Assembly (NCBI RefSeq): GCF_010093815.1 | Contig: NW_022985570.1 | Span: 5,695 to 69,694, forward strand | DNA: 64,000 bases | Source of the DNA: Pseudovirgaria hyperparasitica | Lineage: Eukaryota > Ascomycota > Dothideomycetes > Acrospermales > Acrospermaceae | Direction of reading: 5' to 3' | In this document: in pieces, positions 27,256 through 39,070 of the stretch | How the letters are laid out: the number at the start of each line of letters is the position of its first letter | Numbering within the stretch: the stretch's first letter is position 1 | The notes under the pieces: generated by a model | What the model was told of the DNA's origin: nothing | The model's database searches: none | Seen by the model: only the letters and a program-made list of their open reading frames with translations | Translations under genes and position numbers: made by a program

Positions 27256-27627
27256 TATAATAAGCTATCGCCAAGTATGTCCCTTTTTATAAATGGCTGT
27301 GTTCTTAGTATAGTAGTCGCGACGAACTTACAAGTATCTCTCCTAGGTATTATGAGTTCTCTTTGAACGCACGACTTCTTATTAGTTCTCTTTTACGATA
27401 GGACGGGTCTATACAATACTCTTAATCAATTTATTAATAGCTAAGCCTAATAATCAATACCTATTGAGGCCCATGAACGTAAGGAAAGGTCGAATCGTCG
27501 AATATTCGTGATGGGGGAAGCGTGCCGAGCAGAATGACCAAGGAAAACGCCCTCCTTAAATATACAATGAGCCATGTGATCGAGCTAGGGACACATACAT
27601 GTAGGGCTATAGGAGCGGCCTTCTACA
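27256..27627 (-). repeat. E3 5' LTR (right)
   Basis: 372 bp, ending CTTCTACA before the ATAG duplication. It is the partner of 16215-16586. Confidence 0.9.
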
Positions 27628-29631
27628 ATAGTAAGATAGGTTATTACGGACTAAAGTAGACTATAAGTAGACCTTCGTGGACGGCTTACTTTACTATAAT
27701 AGAAAGTACTATATACTAATAGATAACGCGCAATTTAACGTAGTTAGCTAATACTATAACGCTAACCTAGTAGAATACTTTAGATATATACGTACCCTAA
27801 GCTTAATTCGTTAGTACTATTTTTAGGAAGATATACCTAAGTACGTCGAAGAATAGATAGCTACTTATCCAATTTATTAAAGAACGAAGGCCCCTAGGCA
27901 CAAGCCATATAGGAATTTACAGCCTCTTTCAGCCCCCCTCTTTATATAGAAAGATATTACTATAAACTTTATAGTTAACTTATCTCTAAGCGAGATACTT
28001 AGAATAAGTTATAATTCTATTCTTATTATCGTAGATAGACTTATAAAGATATCTAGGTATATCCCGGTATAGAAGACGATTACATCCAAAGAACTAGCGT
28101 AGGTGTTCTAGAACGAGATTATTAAGGTCTATGGTATACTAAAAAGGATCGTTACGGACTAAGGAAGTACCGTTACATCTAAATTCTAGACGTTATTCTA
28201 TAAAATAGTAAGTATAAATAGAAACATATCTATAGTATTTTATCCTTAGACGGATAGCTAGATAGAGCGATAGAACTAGACGCTTGAGGCCTATCTACGC
28301 GTATTCTATAATTTCGAGTAGAACGACTAGGCCTCCCTACTAAGTATAGTAGAGTTCGTATATAATAATAGTCGTTATAGCACGATAGGTATTATACCTT
28401 TCTAGGCGAACCTCGGACGTAGTCTAAGGATAGGTTTTAAGCCTTAGATAGTCTAATTTAATTAAATAATAGACGTGAACGTCCACGCTTAGGAATTAGC
28501 GATTAAAATCTTCGAAACCGCACGTAACTATTACGCTATAATCTAATAAGTAAACGACTCGTATATAAAGTACTATAATAGATTAGCTAAGGATTAGACG
28601 TATAAGGAGGGCGACAAGGTCCTTCTTAACGTCCGCGATATACGAACGTCGCGAGTAAATAAGAAGCTCGATTATAAAATGGCTAGTCCCTTCCGAATTA
28701 AACGTTATATCGGTATAAGAGTCTACGAGCTCGACTTAGGAAGTAATATAAGAATCCATAACGTGTTCCACGTCTTACTACTTAAAAGATTTCAACCTAA
28801 CGTATATAGCCGTACGAACGTGTAGTTACACTCTATTATACCCTAAGATAGACTAGACGTGTTCGAAGTAGACTATATTATCGAACATAGGATCGATAAA
28901 GACGGTATTTAGAAATATAGAATCCGTTAGAAGGACTATACTAAGGACGAGGACACCTAGGAACCAGCGGTATACATCTTAAGTTCTATAATGGCTGCGT
29001 ATAAGCAAAAGATATAGAATAGCGTATTATTAATATAAGTATAGCGACGTCGCGGTCGTTATAAAAAGAAGAAGGATACCGTAGAGAACGAAGTACTAAA
29101 CTAGGAAATCTAGACGCGCACTAGGAAAACTCTATATAGCAGCCCTATAATTCAAGCGTCGCATGGTTACTAGACGTGAAAAAAGCGTAAATAACCATTT
29201 TAGAAACGTGACGCGACATACTATAATAGAATAACATAGAAGAGTCTAGAATAGACTAACATGGACTATTATATACAAGAAAAACATAGGACTAAGAACC
29301 TAAAAAAAGGTACCCTACCATAGAATTAAACTCTTAATACGAAATATAAAAGGTTAGAGTATCTAAACTAATAACTACTAGGCTACTAGTTCGGGTACTC
29401 TAATGGAATTTATAGAGATAAACCAATTTATATACGGTGCCTACACTTAGGTAACTCAAGGAAAATTAGAATATAGAAACCGATAGTTATAAGCTAAGCA
29501 AGCGCATATATAATATCGTTAAGTTAAGAATTAAATTACTAGAAACTAGCCGACGGGTATCTAAACGGTCTAAAAAGGACTAAAATGGATAAAAGCTAGG
29601 TAAACAGAGCTGGCGTGTACCACCCATAGTA

Positions 29632-29720
29632 GATCTAGAACACATAGAGCTAGACATAGAGCTAACACATAGAGCCAGGCACAGAGCCAAACCCATAGAG
29701 CTAGAACCATAGAGCTACTC
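29632..29720. repeat. Minisatellite of CATAGAGCTA-like units in E2
   Basis: About seven imperfect copies of a 10-14 bp unit built on CATAGAGC(T/C)A. It lies in the non-gag-pol 3' part of E2, next to the presumed end of the antisense region. Confidence 0.7.
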
Positions 29721-31030
29721 CTCTATCTTATTATCCATCCTAACCTCTAGTATAGTTCTCTCTAACCGCATGATATGGCGGCGGAGGACGACGACCTTAG
29801 CCTCTAGAGTAATAACCTAATCCGTTAGAGCCTAGAGGGAAGAGCCTTAAGCGCCGGAGCGTAGCGACTAGGTCCAAAGTTAGCTAACACGATCTAGAAT
29901 AATCTAGAAGGGAATATATACCCTCTTATAAGGCGACTTAGAGGGAGAAATAGTAGACCTCTTATAAGATCTATTAGTAGCGCGAGACGGATAGAGGGGG
30001 ATAGAGCGAATCCTCTCTACGGCCTCTATAGCTAGAATAGACTCTCTAGAATAGACTACCTAGGCGCTAGGGATCTCGCGGCGGCTAGAAAAATTAATAG
30101 GTGTTAAAAACAATTAACGTACTCGTAACTTATACTTTAATAACCTCTAGGAAGAGCTTATAGCGCTCCCTAAACTCCCTCTATATAGTAGGTAGGCGGC
30201 TATAAGGACCCCTAAGGGTCTCGCGGACGCGAAGGTCGTTATATACATCTTATATACGCATAGGAACCTAAGAATGTATTAGCGTGGACTACTTTAGATT
30301 ATACTAGATTAAGATAGTCTATTATACTCACCTATAGATAAGTCTTACTAGTTACGGTATAGTGGCGGTAGCGGGTAGGTAGAGTAAAGATAGGGTATAT
30401 AGGCCCGTCGCGGTTAGTAGAGTAGTAGCTAATGCTAGAGTTAGAGCGAAAGAGATATTTAGAGCCGGCCGCATGGCCCTTAATATACTTATAGTATATT
30501 AAACTATAGTTCGCCGTTTTTCTATAGCGTAAACCGTAACCACGTTTAGTATCCTCGGCGACCTAGGCCTTATTATTAGTAGGCTAGGGTTTAGAGCGAA
30601 TATTAAGGTCCTAAAAGGACCTAGAGCGACTAAATCGGTCCATATTAGACCGGAAGGAAGAGCGGTAAGGCGGTGGCGTAGGTAAGCGCGAGGGCTCGCG
30701 ATCATCGTCTATAACGAGATCTTCTTTATCCTCTAGAGAAGGTAGAGTAGACGGCGTGCGCTTTAGAGCGAGAGGAGAACCTACGACTACTTCATCCATA
30801 AGTTTAGTACTAGAATTACCTAGATTAGAGCGACTAGTAGCCACATTAGTAGTAGAGGTAGTAGTAGTAGTAGCCCTAGCTACTCTCTTCTCTGACTTAG
30901 AGCGCGCCTTTATACTACCGCGATAGATAGACTTCTTAGCCGGCGTGGCCGGGGAGAAGGCGATACCTTTAGAGCGAGTCTTACGAGAGGAGGAGGCAGG
31001 CTTAGAGATAGAACTAGTATTAGATATCTA
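29700..31030 (-). other. Antisense coding-like region of E2
   Basis: On the strand opposite to E2 gag-pol. A frame from 30844 to 30611 starts MATSRSNLGNSSTKLMDEV and stays open for 77 codons, rich in Ser, Pro, Arg and Asp. The same frame is already open before it from about 31027. Further downstream a helical Leu/Arg stretch (LEAKVVVLRRHIMRLERTI, near 29800) also reads on minus, and a GTGAGT donor-like site near 30330 suggests an intron. No family is recognised. Antisense accessory frames are known in some plant Ty3/gypsy lineages; here the claim rests on composition and openness only. Confidence 0.45.
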
Positions 31031-31506
31031 TATATATATGTTAGCTAGAGATCTAAGGAAGGAATATTCGTCCACCCTTAACGGCGATTAATAAAGCTAA
31101 ATCAGTAACCGTAATAACGCGAATAGGTCATATAGGACCGGTTCTAATAAGAATAGACCACTATAGACCCTTCTAAACCTAAACTAGAGAAGATAGTATA
31201 TAAATTAACGACTTACCTTAAGAGCGAGGTAGATATACTAGAGAATAAAATTAAAGGCAAGCGAAGCTAAATATATACTCGACCAAAGTAGCGATCACGT
31301 GTTCTAGGTAGTAGCTATAAAGTAAGGGATAAGCGCGTACATGAACTAGTAAAAGTAAACTAGAATCTCGAGTTCACCTATATTAAGGATGGTTATAACG
31401 TTATAGGAACTTAGTTAGGGATATATAGATATATAATAGATTATAGAGACTTAGGATTATATATACTTAAATGCTTCGGGGCGAAGCATAAAAAGAAGAA
31501 GGATAT

Positions 31507-31744
31507 TATTAGGACGGGAACCATAATAGACCTATATAGACTATTCTAATCCATGTAGCCACGTAGTGGCCAGAGCTAGGTTAAGTTAGCTAAGTTAAGC
31601 GAGGTTACTATATAAGTGGACCGTATAAACCGATTCCTACTCGTTAGGAATCAACCTCGTATAAGAGTAAGATTACTCTACAAATACATTTCTATGTCTC
31701 TCTATGAACTGTTAGACTACTATCCTACGTCTTTACTCTTTACA
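31507..31744 (+). repeat. E2 3' LTR
   Basis: 238 bp, followed by target duplication ATTAG at 31745-31749, after which E1 gag resumes. Confidence 0.9.
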
Positions 31745-33828
31745 ATTAGAGAAAGACTAGAGATAGTACTATTAAGTTTTAACTACCTATATAAATTAGA
31801 GGAGAAAGCTAATAAACACTACCGCATCCTTAAGGAACGCGGATCTCTAGGTAAATCTAATAAACCTAGAACCGGTTAGAAGCGAGGTCGATTAAATACG
31901 TTCGATTAAGAGTAACCTTAATACGATTAGCGCTAGAAGAGCGTAAATTAAAGTAAATATACGCTAAGAGGATACTAATCTAGTCACGGTAGTAACTCTT
32001 AGCGTAGAAAAGGATAAGGCATAGGCTTAAATGCCACGCCTATCGTAAAATAGTAGAACTATAGCGCACTAACGTACTATAAGTATAGTAAGAAGGGATA
32101 TATCTCCCCGAACTATAAGAATCTAAAAAAAGAATAGACTATTACGCGAGACCTAACCGCGTTTTTAGCTAAATTATATATACTTAGGAGGAGCTATAGA
32201 GGCTTTCTACGAGTAAGGACCTAATTCTACTAAAAGTATCATTACCTATAGTAAATAGTACTAAAACTATAAAGCCCTCGTAGATACTAGCGTAGAAGAT
32301 AACTATATCTTACTAATCCTCGTAAAAGAGTATAGATTATCGTATAACCTTAGTAAAGTTAGCTGAACTATCGTAGTTAATAGCTATAAGATTAGAACTC
32401 TAGGTAAAACTATAATAAACTACGAAGTTCATAATTTAGAGATAATAAAATAGTATATAACTAATAAGTTCGTCGTTACTAATATCGGATAATAGAATAT
32501 AATTCTAGGAATACCTTAGCTAAAACGCCTAAACCTAATCCTTAACTTTTAGAAGAAGATATTAACGTTCCGTCGGCATCGTGGTAGATTATACTAGTAA
32601 ATTATAACTATTAGTAAGGAAGCATGGAACCTCGCTATACGGACCCGATCGTTACTAATTTACCTTATATCGCTATTAACCATCGACGAAGACGACGATA
32701 GTAACCCTAATTAGAGTAGAGATATACTATCTAATACGTATTCGTAGTATGCGGATATATTTTCGGTAGGAGACGTATCGCTTCTCCCTAATCATAGACT
32801 ATATAAGCTAAAGATTAAGCTCGAAGAGGGAGTAGACATCTCTTATAGTCTACTCTATCTACTTTTAAGGCTTAAACTCGAAGTTCTTTATAAATATATT
32901 AAAGAGTTCCTTAGAAGGGGTTAGATACATCGAAGCACGTTATTAGCCGGCGCGCCTATTCTCTTCGTAAAGAAGAAAGATAGTAGCTTATACCTTTACG
33001 TTAACTATTAGGTATTAAATATAGTAACTAAGAAGAATCGGCATCTATTACTACTAGTTAGTAAATCTTTAGACTAATTAACGAAGGCATAGTACTTTAT
33101 AAAGCTAGACTTACGAGATACTTATTATCGACTCCGAATTCATCACGGAGATAAGTAGAAGACTATATTTTAGACTAGATATAGCTACTTTAAGTATACT
33201 ATTATACCGTTTAGACTAATAAATATACTAGGAGCGTTTTAAGGCTATATTAATACTATACTAGTAGAACTACTTAACGTGATCTATGTCGTTTACCTTA
33301 ATAATATCCTAATTTACTCCGATAGCATAGAAGAGCATATAGAATATATTAAATCCGTGCTAAATCGGCTAAGGTAACATAAGCTTTACGTAAAATTATT
33401 CAAATGTAAGTTCTACCAACGAGAAGTTAGGTTCCTTGGCTTTATTATAACATATAGCGGCCTAAAAATAGAGCTAGAGCGTGTAAAGACTATCATGGAA
33501 TGGCTAGAACCTACTACCGTACGTTAAATTAGGACGTTTATAGGGTTTATAAACTATTACCATAAGTTTATTATAGGTTTCTCGCGAATTACGGCGCTAC
33601 TTAATAAGCTTACTAAGAACGGCGGTAATATATCTATAGGTAGGCGAGCGTAGCGTAAAGCGGAGTTAATTAAAATATAGTTAACGCCGGAAGCGCGAGA
33701 TGCATTCTAATCGTTAAAGAATTACTTTATAACTACGCCGATTCTTAGATATTTTAATCCTAAAAGATATATTTAGGTTAAGATAGACGCATTAGAATTC
33801 ATAATTACTAGAATTATTAGTTAACTAT

Positions 33829-35340
33829 AATAATAATAATAATAATATTGTATAACTAGGTAGAGTAGTACTCTATAGGCCTATGCCTCCTCTAGTCTAA
33901 GCCACTATATAAGAAGAAACCCCATAGGGAAAAACTTCCTTATGTCTATAACTACATCTCGTGGAACCTCTGTTTCGTCTTAAGTATACAGCCATAGGGT
34001 ACGCCTATTAGCCTATAGCCTATGTTACCATTGTTTTACCCTTAGGCAGCACGTGTAGGTACGGAGGTTATTAGTCAAGGGCTGCCCTCGACTAATAATC
34101 GGGGTTTGCCTAGGGTTCTTCTAGTATATGTCGGGCCTCTAGTTCGAAGTCGGATAACTCCTATAGGTTCGACGTGCCCTATACCATTAGACTCTACTCC
34201 TGTTTTCGCCTTATCTTATCCCCTTTAGACTTATACCTCCGGCTCTACTAGAAGAGGGGCACGACGCCTTATCTAGCTAGGAAACTACGAGGTTTACTCC
34301 TTAAACTCATATTACTAGCGTGCGTGCCTAGCGACACGTTCTATCTCTTTATAAATCGATACGCGCATCCGTTCTCTCGGGCTATATAGTAGTCTCCCCG
34401 GCTAGGACGTGATCCCGCCTACTTCTAGGTATACTAAAGGTTAGAGCCTATTAAAGGGGTGAGGTCCTTAGAGCTAGTAGTTACTACTATATACCACGCC
34501 CCGCCTTTAAGCATGGCTACTATCTAGTTTCACGTTATCTATGAGGATCTCTCCATGATAGGCCGACCGTGTCTTATAGGCGAGCATCCTTTAAATCCTA
34601 TACATATATACTCGCGTGACGCGCCTAGGCAACTTAAGTATCCTCTATCTACTAACCCGACTTATTTCTACTACTTTTTAATGGGTCCCTATAGCCGCCT
34701 CTTGCCTATGTCCGTGTACTATTATCTATGTATACTAGCGCCCTACCTCCTACGGTAGACTATAACATCTCTCGTACACGGGAGCCGCTCTATCTATCCT
34801 AGACCTAAGCGGTATCCCGTATCGAGTGAAAGGTCTTAATAGAGTCGCGCTACTAGTGGTCGCGCTAGGCGTCTTAATAAACGTAGTTTAATACTATAGG
34901 AGAGTTAGCCTTAATAAGTTCATCCGCGGTAGTTTATAGTTACCCTCAACGTGATTTCTCGCTAATCCTTATGTACCTAGAGCCATTTAAGCCTCGAGGT
35001 GTCCTATCGCGCTACTAGGACTTCCGCTTTCTCTACCCACATGGTAAGGTAGATTCAGGCCTACTTTCAATATAGTAGTAGCGCGTTAGGTGGTTTTCTT
35101 ATCCCGGTATTCTCGTGGACTCCTCTTAACGCGTTAATTAAGAATAGGATAGAAGTATATACTATTCTAGCTGGTTTATTACGGTGTGGTCCCTATAGAG
35201 TAACGCGTCGCGAAAACTCTATAACCACCTATCTAGCGACGACGAGGTCGCCATTAACGCCGCTCCGAATCTCTTACTACCTCCGAAGAGGCATTGCCTA
35301 GCTACGACGACGTGGACGCGGTTCGTGAGACTTCGTAGCC
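33829..35340 (-). mobile_element. LINE B: short LINE insertion in E1 RNase H
   Basis: 1512 bp, flanked by perfect 12 bp target duplications TTAGTTAACTAT (33817-33828 and 35341-35352). The minus-strand 3' end is a (TTA)n tail (plus-strand TAA repeats at 33829-33846). The first 250 bp match the 3' end of LINE C, including the hairpin at 34068-34098. The rest matches LINE D (51088-53313) along most of its length, for example 34388-34495 against 51883-51990 reversed, and the 5' ends of B and D coincide within a few bases. It is RIP-mutated, and no intact ORF remains. Confidence 0.88.
34068..34098. repeat. 31 bp palindrome in LINE B 3' region
   Basis: TTATTAGTCAAGGG and CCCTCGACTAATAA around a CTG loop; one arm position is mismatched. 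It lies about 240 bp from the element 3' end. Confidence 0.85.
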
Positions 35341-38189
35341 TTAGTTAACTATATAAAGATACGAAAGATAAGGTATAATAGTACCCGGTTACCTTCTTTT
35401 CCCATAAAATAGCGGATATAGAGACGCGTTATAATACGCATGACTAGGAACTACTTATAATTATTAAGAGTTTTAAATATTAGCGATATTATCTAGAGGG
35501 TTCTATATATTAGATCGAATTATTATCGGACCATGTAAATCTACGTTACTTTATATTAACTAAGATACTTAATTACCGATAAGTATATTAGGCTAAGTAG
35601 ATATTAATATCTAACTTTAAAATCTTATATAAAGCCGAAAGAGAGAATAAGGTAGATCCCCTATTAAGGCGTAAAGATTATAAGAAATCGTTATAGATTA
35701 AGGTAGATAGTTAGTATACTTTAGACTATGCTATGCTTAAGATATTATAAGACTAATTATCTAGTAGAGTACCGGAAGCTAGAACACTTTCGGTAACTCT
35801 CCGCGGGAAATAGAGCGGGTATTAAGTAATTAAAACTAACGTCTAAGAATTAGACTAAATTCTTAAAGACTTAATTAAATCTATCTAAAGTTCTAATGCA
35901 TTAGTAAAGAATATTATAGATATATAGGAATGTGCCGTAGACTAGCTATGGTTATTAAGGTGGGAACGCCGATTAGACGCGATCTACTTCTAGAACTATC
36001 TCTACGTGCCGGAAGGTGGCCTATAAATTACTATCTTAAGAGAATAGTATAATTACGCGTTAGTAGAATACTTCGGCGTTACGAGAATAACTAAATTAAT
36101 CTAAAGAATATATAACTAGCTAGGTCTTTATAAATATATAAAAGAATACGTAAAGACATGTAACGTCTATTAGTATACTAAAGTATATAGGCACTTACCA
36201 TATAGCGAATTAAGGCTATTACCTATACCGAAAGAGGTATAGAAGGAACTATTAATAGATTTCATTACCGATCTACTACTAAGTAAGTATTTTAGTACTA
36301 TTTATAATAGCTTACTTATAGTTCTAGATAGATTTACGAAGATATCGTACTATATTCCTATAAGGAAGATAATCTAAGTACCGGATCTTATAGATGTGCT
36401 CCTCTGTAAGGTAATTAGACTCTATAGTATACCGAACGGTATAGTTTCGGATAGAGGTCCGTAGATAACGTCTAAATTCTAGAAAGACTTCTACTATACG
36501 CTAGGAATCAAGCGGAAACTTAGTACTATATTCTATCTATAAATAGATAGGTAGACGGAACGGTAGAATTAGATAATTAAGGCGTATCTACGTACGTATT
36601 ATAACTACGAGTAGAATAACTAGGTAAGGCTAGTATATATTACGGAATTCGCGTATAATAATAGTCGATATACGTTAACCTACGTAAGTCTATTCGAAGC
36701 GAACTTCGGTCGTAACTATAATATATAGTTTATCGGAACTTAGTTTAAAGCTATATAGCTAAACGTTAAAGCGACGGAAATTACTATAGAACTATTCTAA
36801 ACGTAGAGAAGCGTTAGAAAGCTACTATAGAATACTATAGATTATAGTAAATCTTACCACGATAGGCGAAGAAAGCCTATAATCTTTAGCGTTAGAGATA
36901 AAGTTCTACTAAATAGTAGGAATATTCGGAATATTAGGCCTAAGAAGAAGCTTAACTATATAATGATAGGTCCCTTTAAGGTTACTTATGTAATTAATAA
37001 CTAAGCGTACGAGTTAAAGCTTCCTCTAACTCTAAAGATATATAATATATTCTATATTACGCTTCTTAAACCATTTCATGCCTTATTACTACCGGATTAT
37101 TCCGAATAGTAGATATATAAAGTAGTTATATAAGAAGGTATAGACATCTACGAAGTTAACTAAATACTTAGCTAATAACGTACCGAAGATAGTACATGGT
37201 TATATAAAATTCGCTAGAAAGGCTATAGTCCGGACGAAGATATATAGGAACCTATAATAAATATTAGTAAAGTAGCGATATTAGTATATAAGTAATAATT
37301 AATAAAGGAAGTCGATAATCTATATAGAGATGCTCCGAAGCACGGCGAATCTATATATTTTAGTATAGTTTAGCGTTAAGGGCGACCCCCGAAAAGAAGA
37401 AAGGTAAAAGTTAATAAGAATTAATAAGAAATTAATAAAGACTTCTTAGGAAATTCCTTTAAAATTCCGAATCTAGGAACTTAGAAAATTAAAGTTAGGA
37501 AAAATACCTCTAAGTAGGCATGTAATATAAATCGGTATAGATTAGTAGAAATTACTAAAGAAAAGAAGATATTATTAAAGAAAGATAAAATTATAGACTA
37601 AAGAAAAGAGATCCGTAAAGATCTATATAAATCTACCTAGAAAAAGCTAAAAACGCTAGATAAAGAAATAGAGTAGTACCGATTAGTATAAATCTAAACT
37701 AATTAAGGGCGAGCGGGGGGAGCCGGACTAATTACTATAATAAGCGGATCTAATTCCTTCCGCTATACACGGGTTAGTAAAGTATAGAGCTATATAATAT
37801 AAGTTTCTAGCCTTTCGTAGCGACGCTACGAAACCTATATAGCGTACTTTATATTTATAAACTCTTCTAAAGAAACTTACGGAACTATAGGAGCCGGGGC
37901 CTAAGTAATATAGACGCGCTAAGAATTATAAATCTTAGTAAGAAGATTTAAAGATTAGCTTAGATTTATATACCTTAGTAATAGGAGTATTAGAATCGGT
38001 ATTATCCTTACTAAACTTATAACTTTTTAGTAGACGGGATATAGAGATCTTAGCTTTTTTACTAGAACCTATCCTAGGAATCTCTAGGTCCCTAGAGTAT
38101 AGGAAGAAGTCCGAAGTGGTAATAATTTTTATATTATTTTAAAAAATAATATATATTAGTAGAGATTAGCAAAGATTTATAGAAAATAA

Positions 38190-38650
38190 TATTACCTAGT
38201 AATCGTAGTAACTATAGCGGTAGTAGTATCTTCTAACTTAGTACGATTAGTATTATCCCGGTACTTCTAGGTATAATCTATACCGATCTTACGAAGCTCG
38301 TAGAAGGCTAACTCTAAAGTATTATAATTAGCACGATTATTCTCCTTATCTACCTTAGATATACGAGGCCTAATATCGATCTATATAGAAATAAGTAAAT
38401 TAGTAGAAAGCGGTATAGTATCTATATAAATACCTATAAATAGTTACGCTTCTTGGTTAGATATATACCGTATATTATAGAACTAGTACTACCGTATATA
38501 CGCGCCTTAGGGAACTAATAATCTATATACTTTATACTTAGAAGGTCGTTATCCGGGCTAGTAGGGGGTATAGTTATAGCCTTCGCTATATTAGTAATAT
38601 AAGCTAGGCATGGATTATTCGAAGGCGTAGCCTTCCTTACTAATTACTTT
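38190..38650 (-). other. Possible antisense coding region of E1
   Basis: Between pol and LINE C in E1, the minus strand shows protein-like stretches. One of about 37 codons, near 38385-38270, has no stop and contains NNRANYNTLELAFYELRKIG. The position matches the antisense region in E2. The evidence is weak: heavy RIP, no start found and no recognised family. Confidence 0.3.
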
Positions 38651-39056
38651 ATAGCGTTAAGGTTTCGGGATACTATAATATAATTATTATAGATCTAAGT
38701 AGATTTATAACGAAGTGTTATAGCTATTTAAATCTTTATATAAAACCTTATAGATCTAAGTAGAATTATAGCGAATTATTATTATTATAGACTATTTATA
38801 TAGAAAATTAGTAAATCTATAATAATAATAATAATATTATATAACTAGGTAGAGTAGTACTCTATAGGCCTATGCCTCCTCTAGTCTAAGCTACTATATA
38901 AGAAGAAACCCAAGAGAGGAAAACTTCCTTATGTCGATAATTACATCTCGTTAAACCTTTGTTTCTTCTTAAGTATATAGCTATAGGGTACACCTATTAG
39001 CCTACGGCCTATATTACCGTTATTTTACCCTTAGGTAGCACGTGTAGGTACGGAGG

Positions 39057-39070
39057 TTATTAGTTAAGGG
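39057..39070. repeat. Half palindrome in LINE C 3' region
   Basis: Only the left arm TTATTAGTTAAGGG remains; the sequence then departs from LINE B. The arm loss coincides with the point where B and C stop being alike. Confidence 0.7.

Larger units (their letters stand above)
16215..27627 (-). mobile_element. E3: large Ty3/gypsy element on the minus strand, inserted in E2
   Basis: 11.4 kb, with 372 bp LTRs at 16215-16586 and 27256-27627 and target duplication ATAG (16211-16214 and 27628-27631). Coding direction is minus, so the 5' LTR is the right one. Parts: gag beginning near 26599 (MVPLSTLAPERFKGI), an acidic gag end near 25261-25031, protease near 24500, pol opening near 24001 (MGSGKPTNEGD), reverse transcriptase near 22000-23200 with a LFLDDLGIKGP box (about 22840-22870), integrase, and a pol C-terminus near 20686-20560 containing GTFPSHRLKKY. 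About 3.8 kb of further coding-like sequence lies between pol and the 3' LTR. It is broken by many RIP-like changes, though several frames stay open for 60-75 codons. It is the youngest of the three LTR elements. Confidence 0.88.
12259..31744 (+). mobile_element. E2: Ty3/gypsy chromovirus fossil inserted in E1 gag
   Basis: Identical-length LTRs (238 bp) at 12259-12496 and 31507-31744, with target duplication ATTAG at 12254-12258 and 31745-31749. Without E3 it is about 8.1 kb. On plus: gag (about 12600-13700), protease region (about 14000), reverse transcriptase (about 14650-15300), RNase H (about 15480-15900), integrase after E3 (about 27650-28800) and a chromodomain-like end near 28880-28970. 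Downstream, at about 29700-31030, is a region that seems to code on the opposite strand. The LTRs differ at roughly 17 sites, nearly all transitions, which fits RIP. It is broken throughout. It is younger than E1 and older than E3. Confidence 0.9.

Noticed and set aside
34555-34758. 67-codon plus-strand frame in LINE B
   Set aside because: Antisense to the LINE, with no homology recognised; LINE D does not keep it.
37685-37710. Purine-rich tract in E1 as a possible LTR border
   Set aside because: The paired LTRs and CTATA duplications place the true 3' border at 44463-44688.
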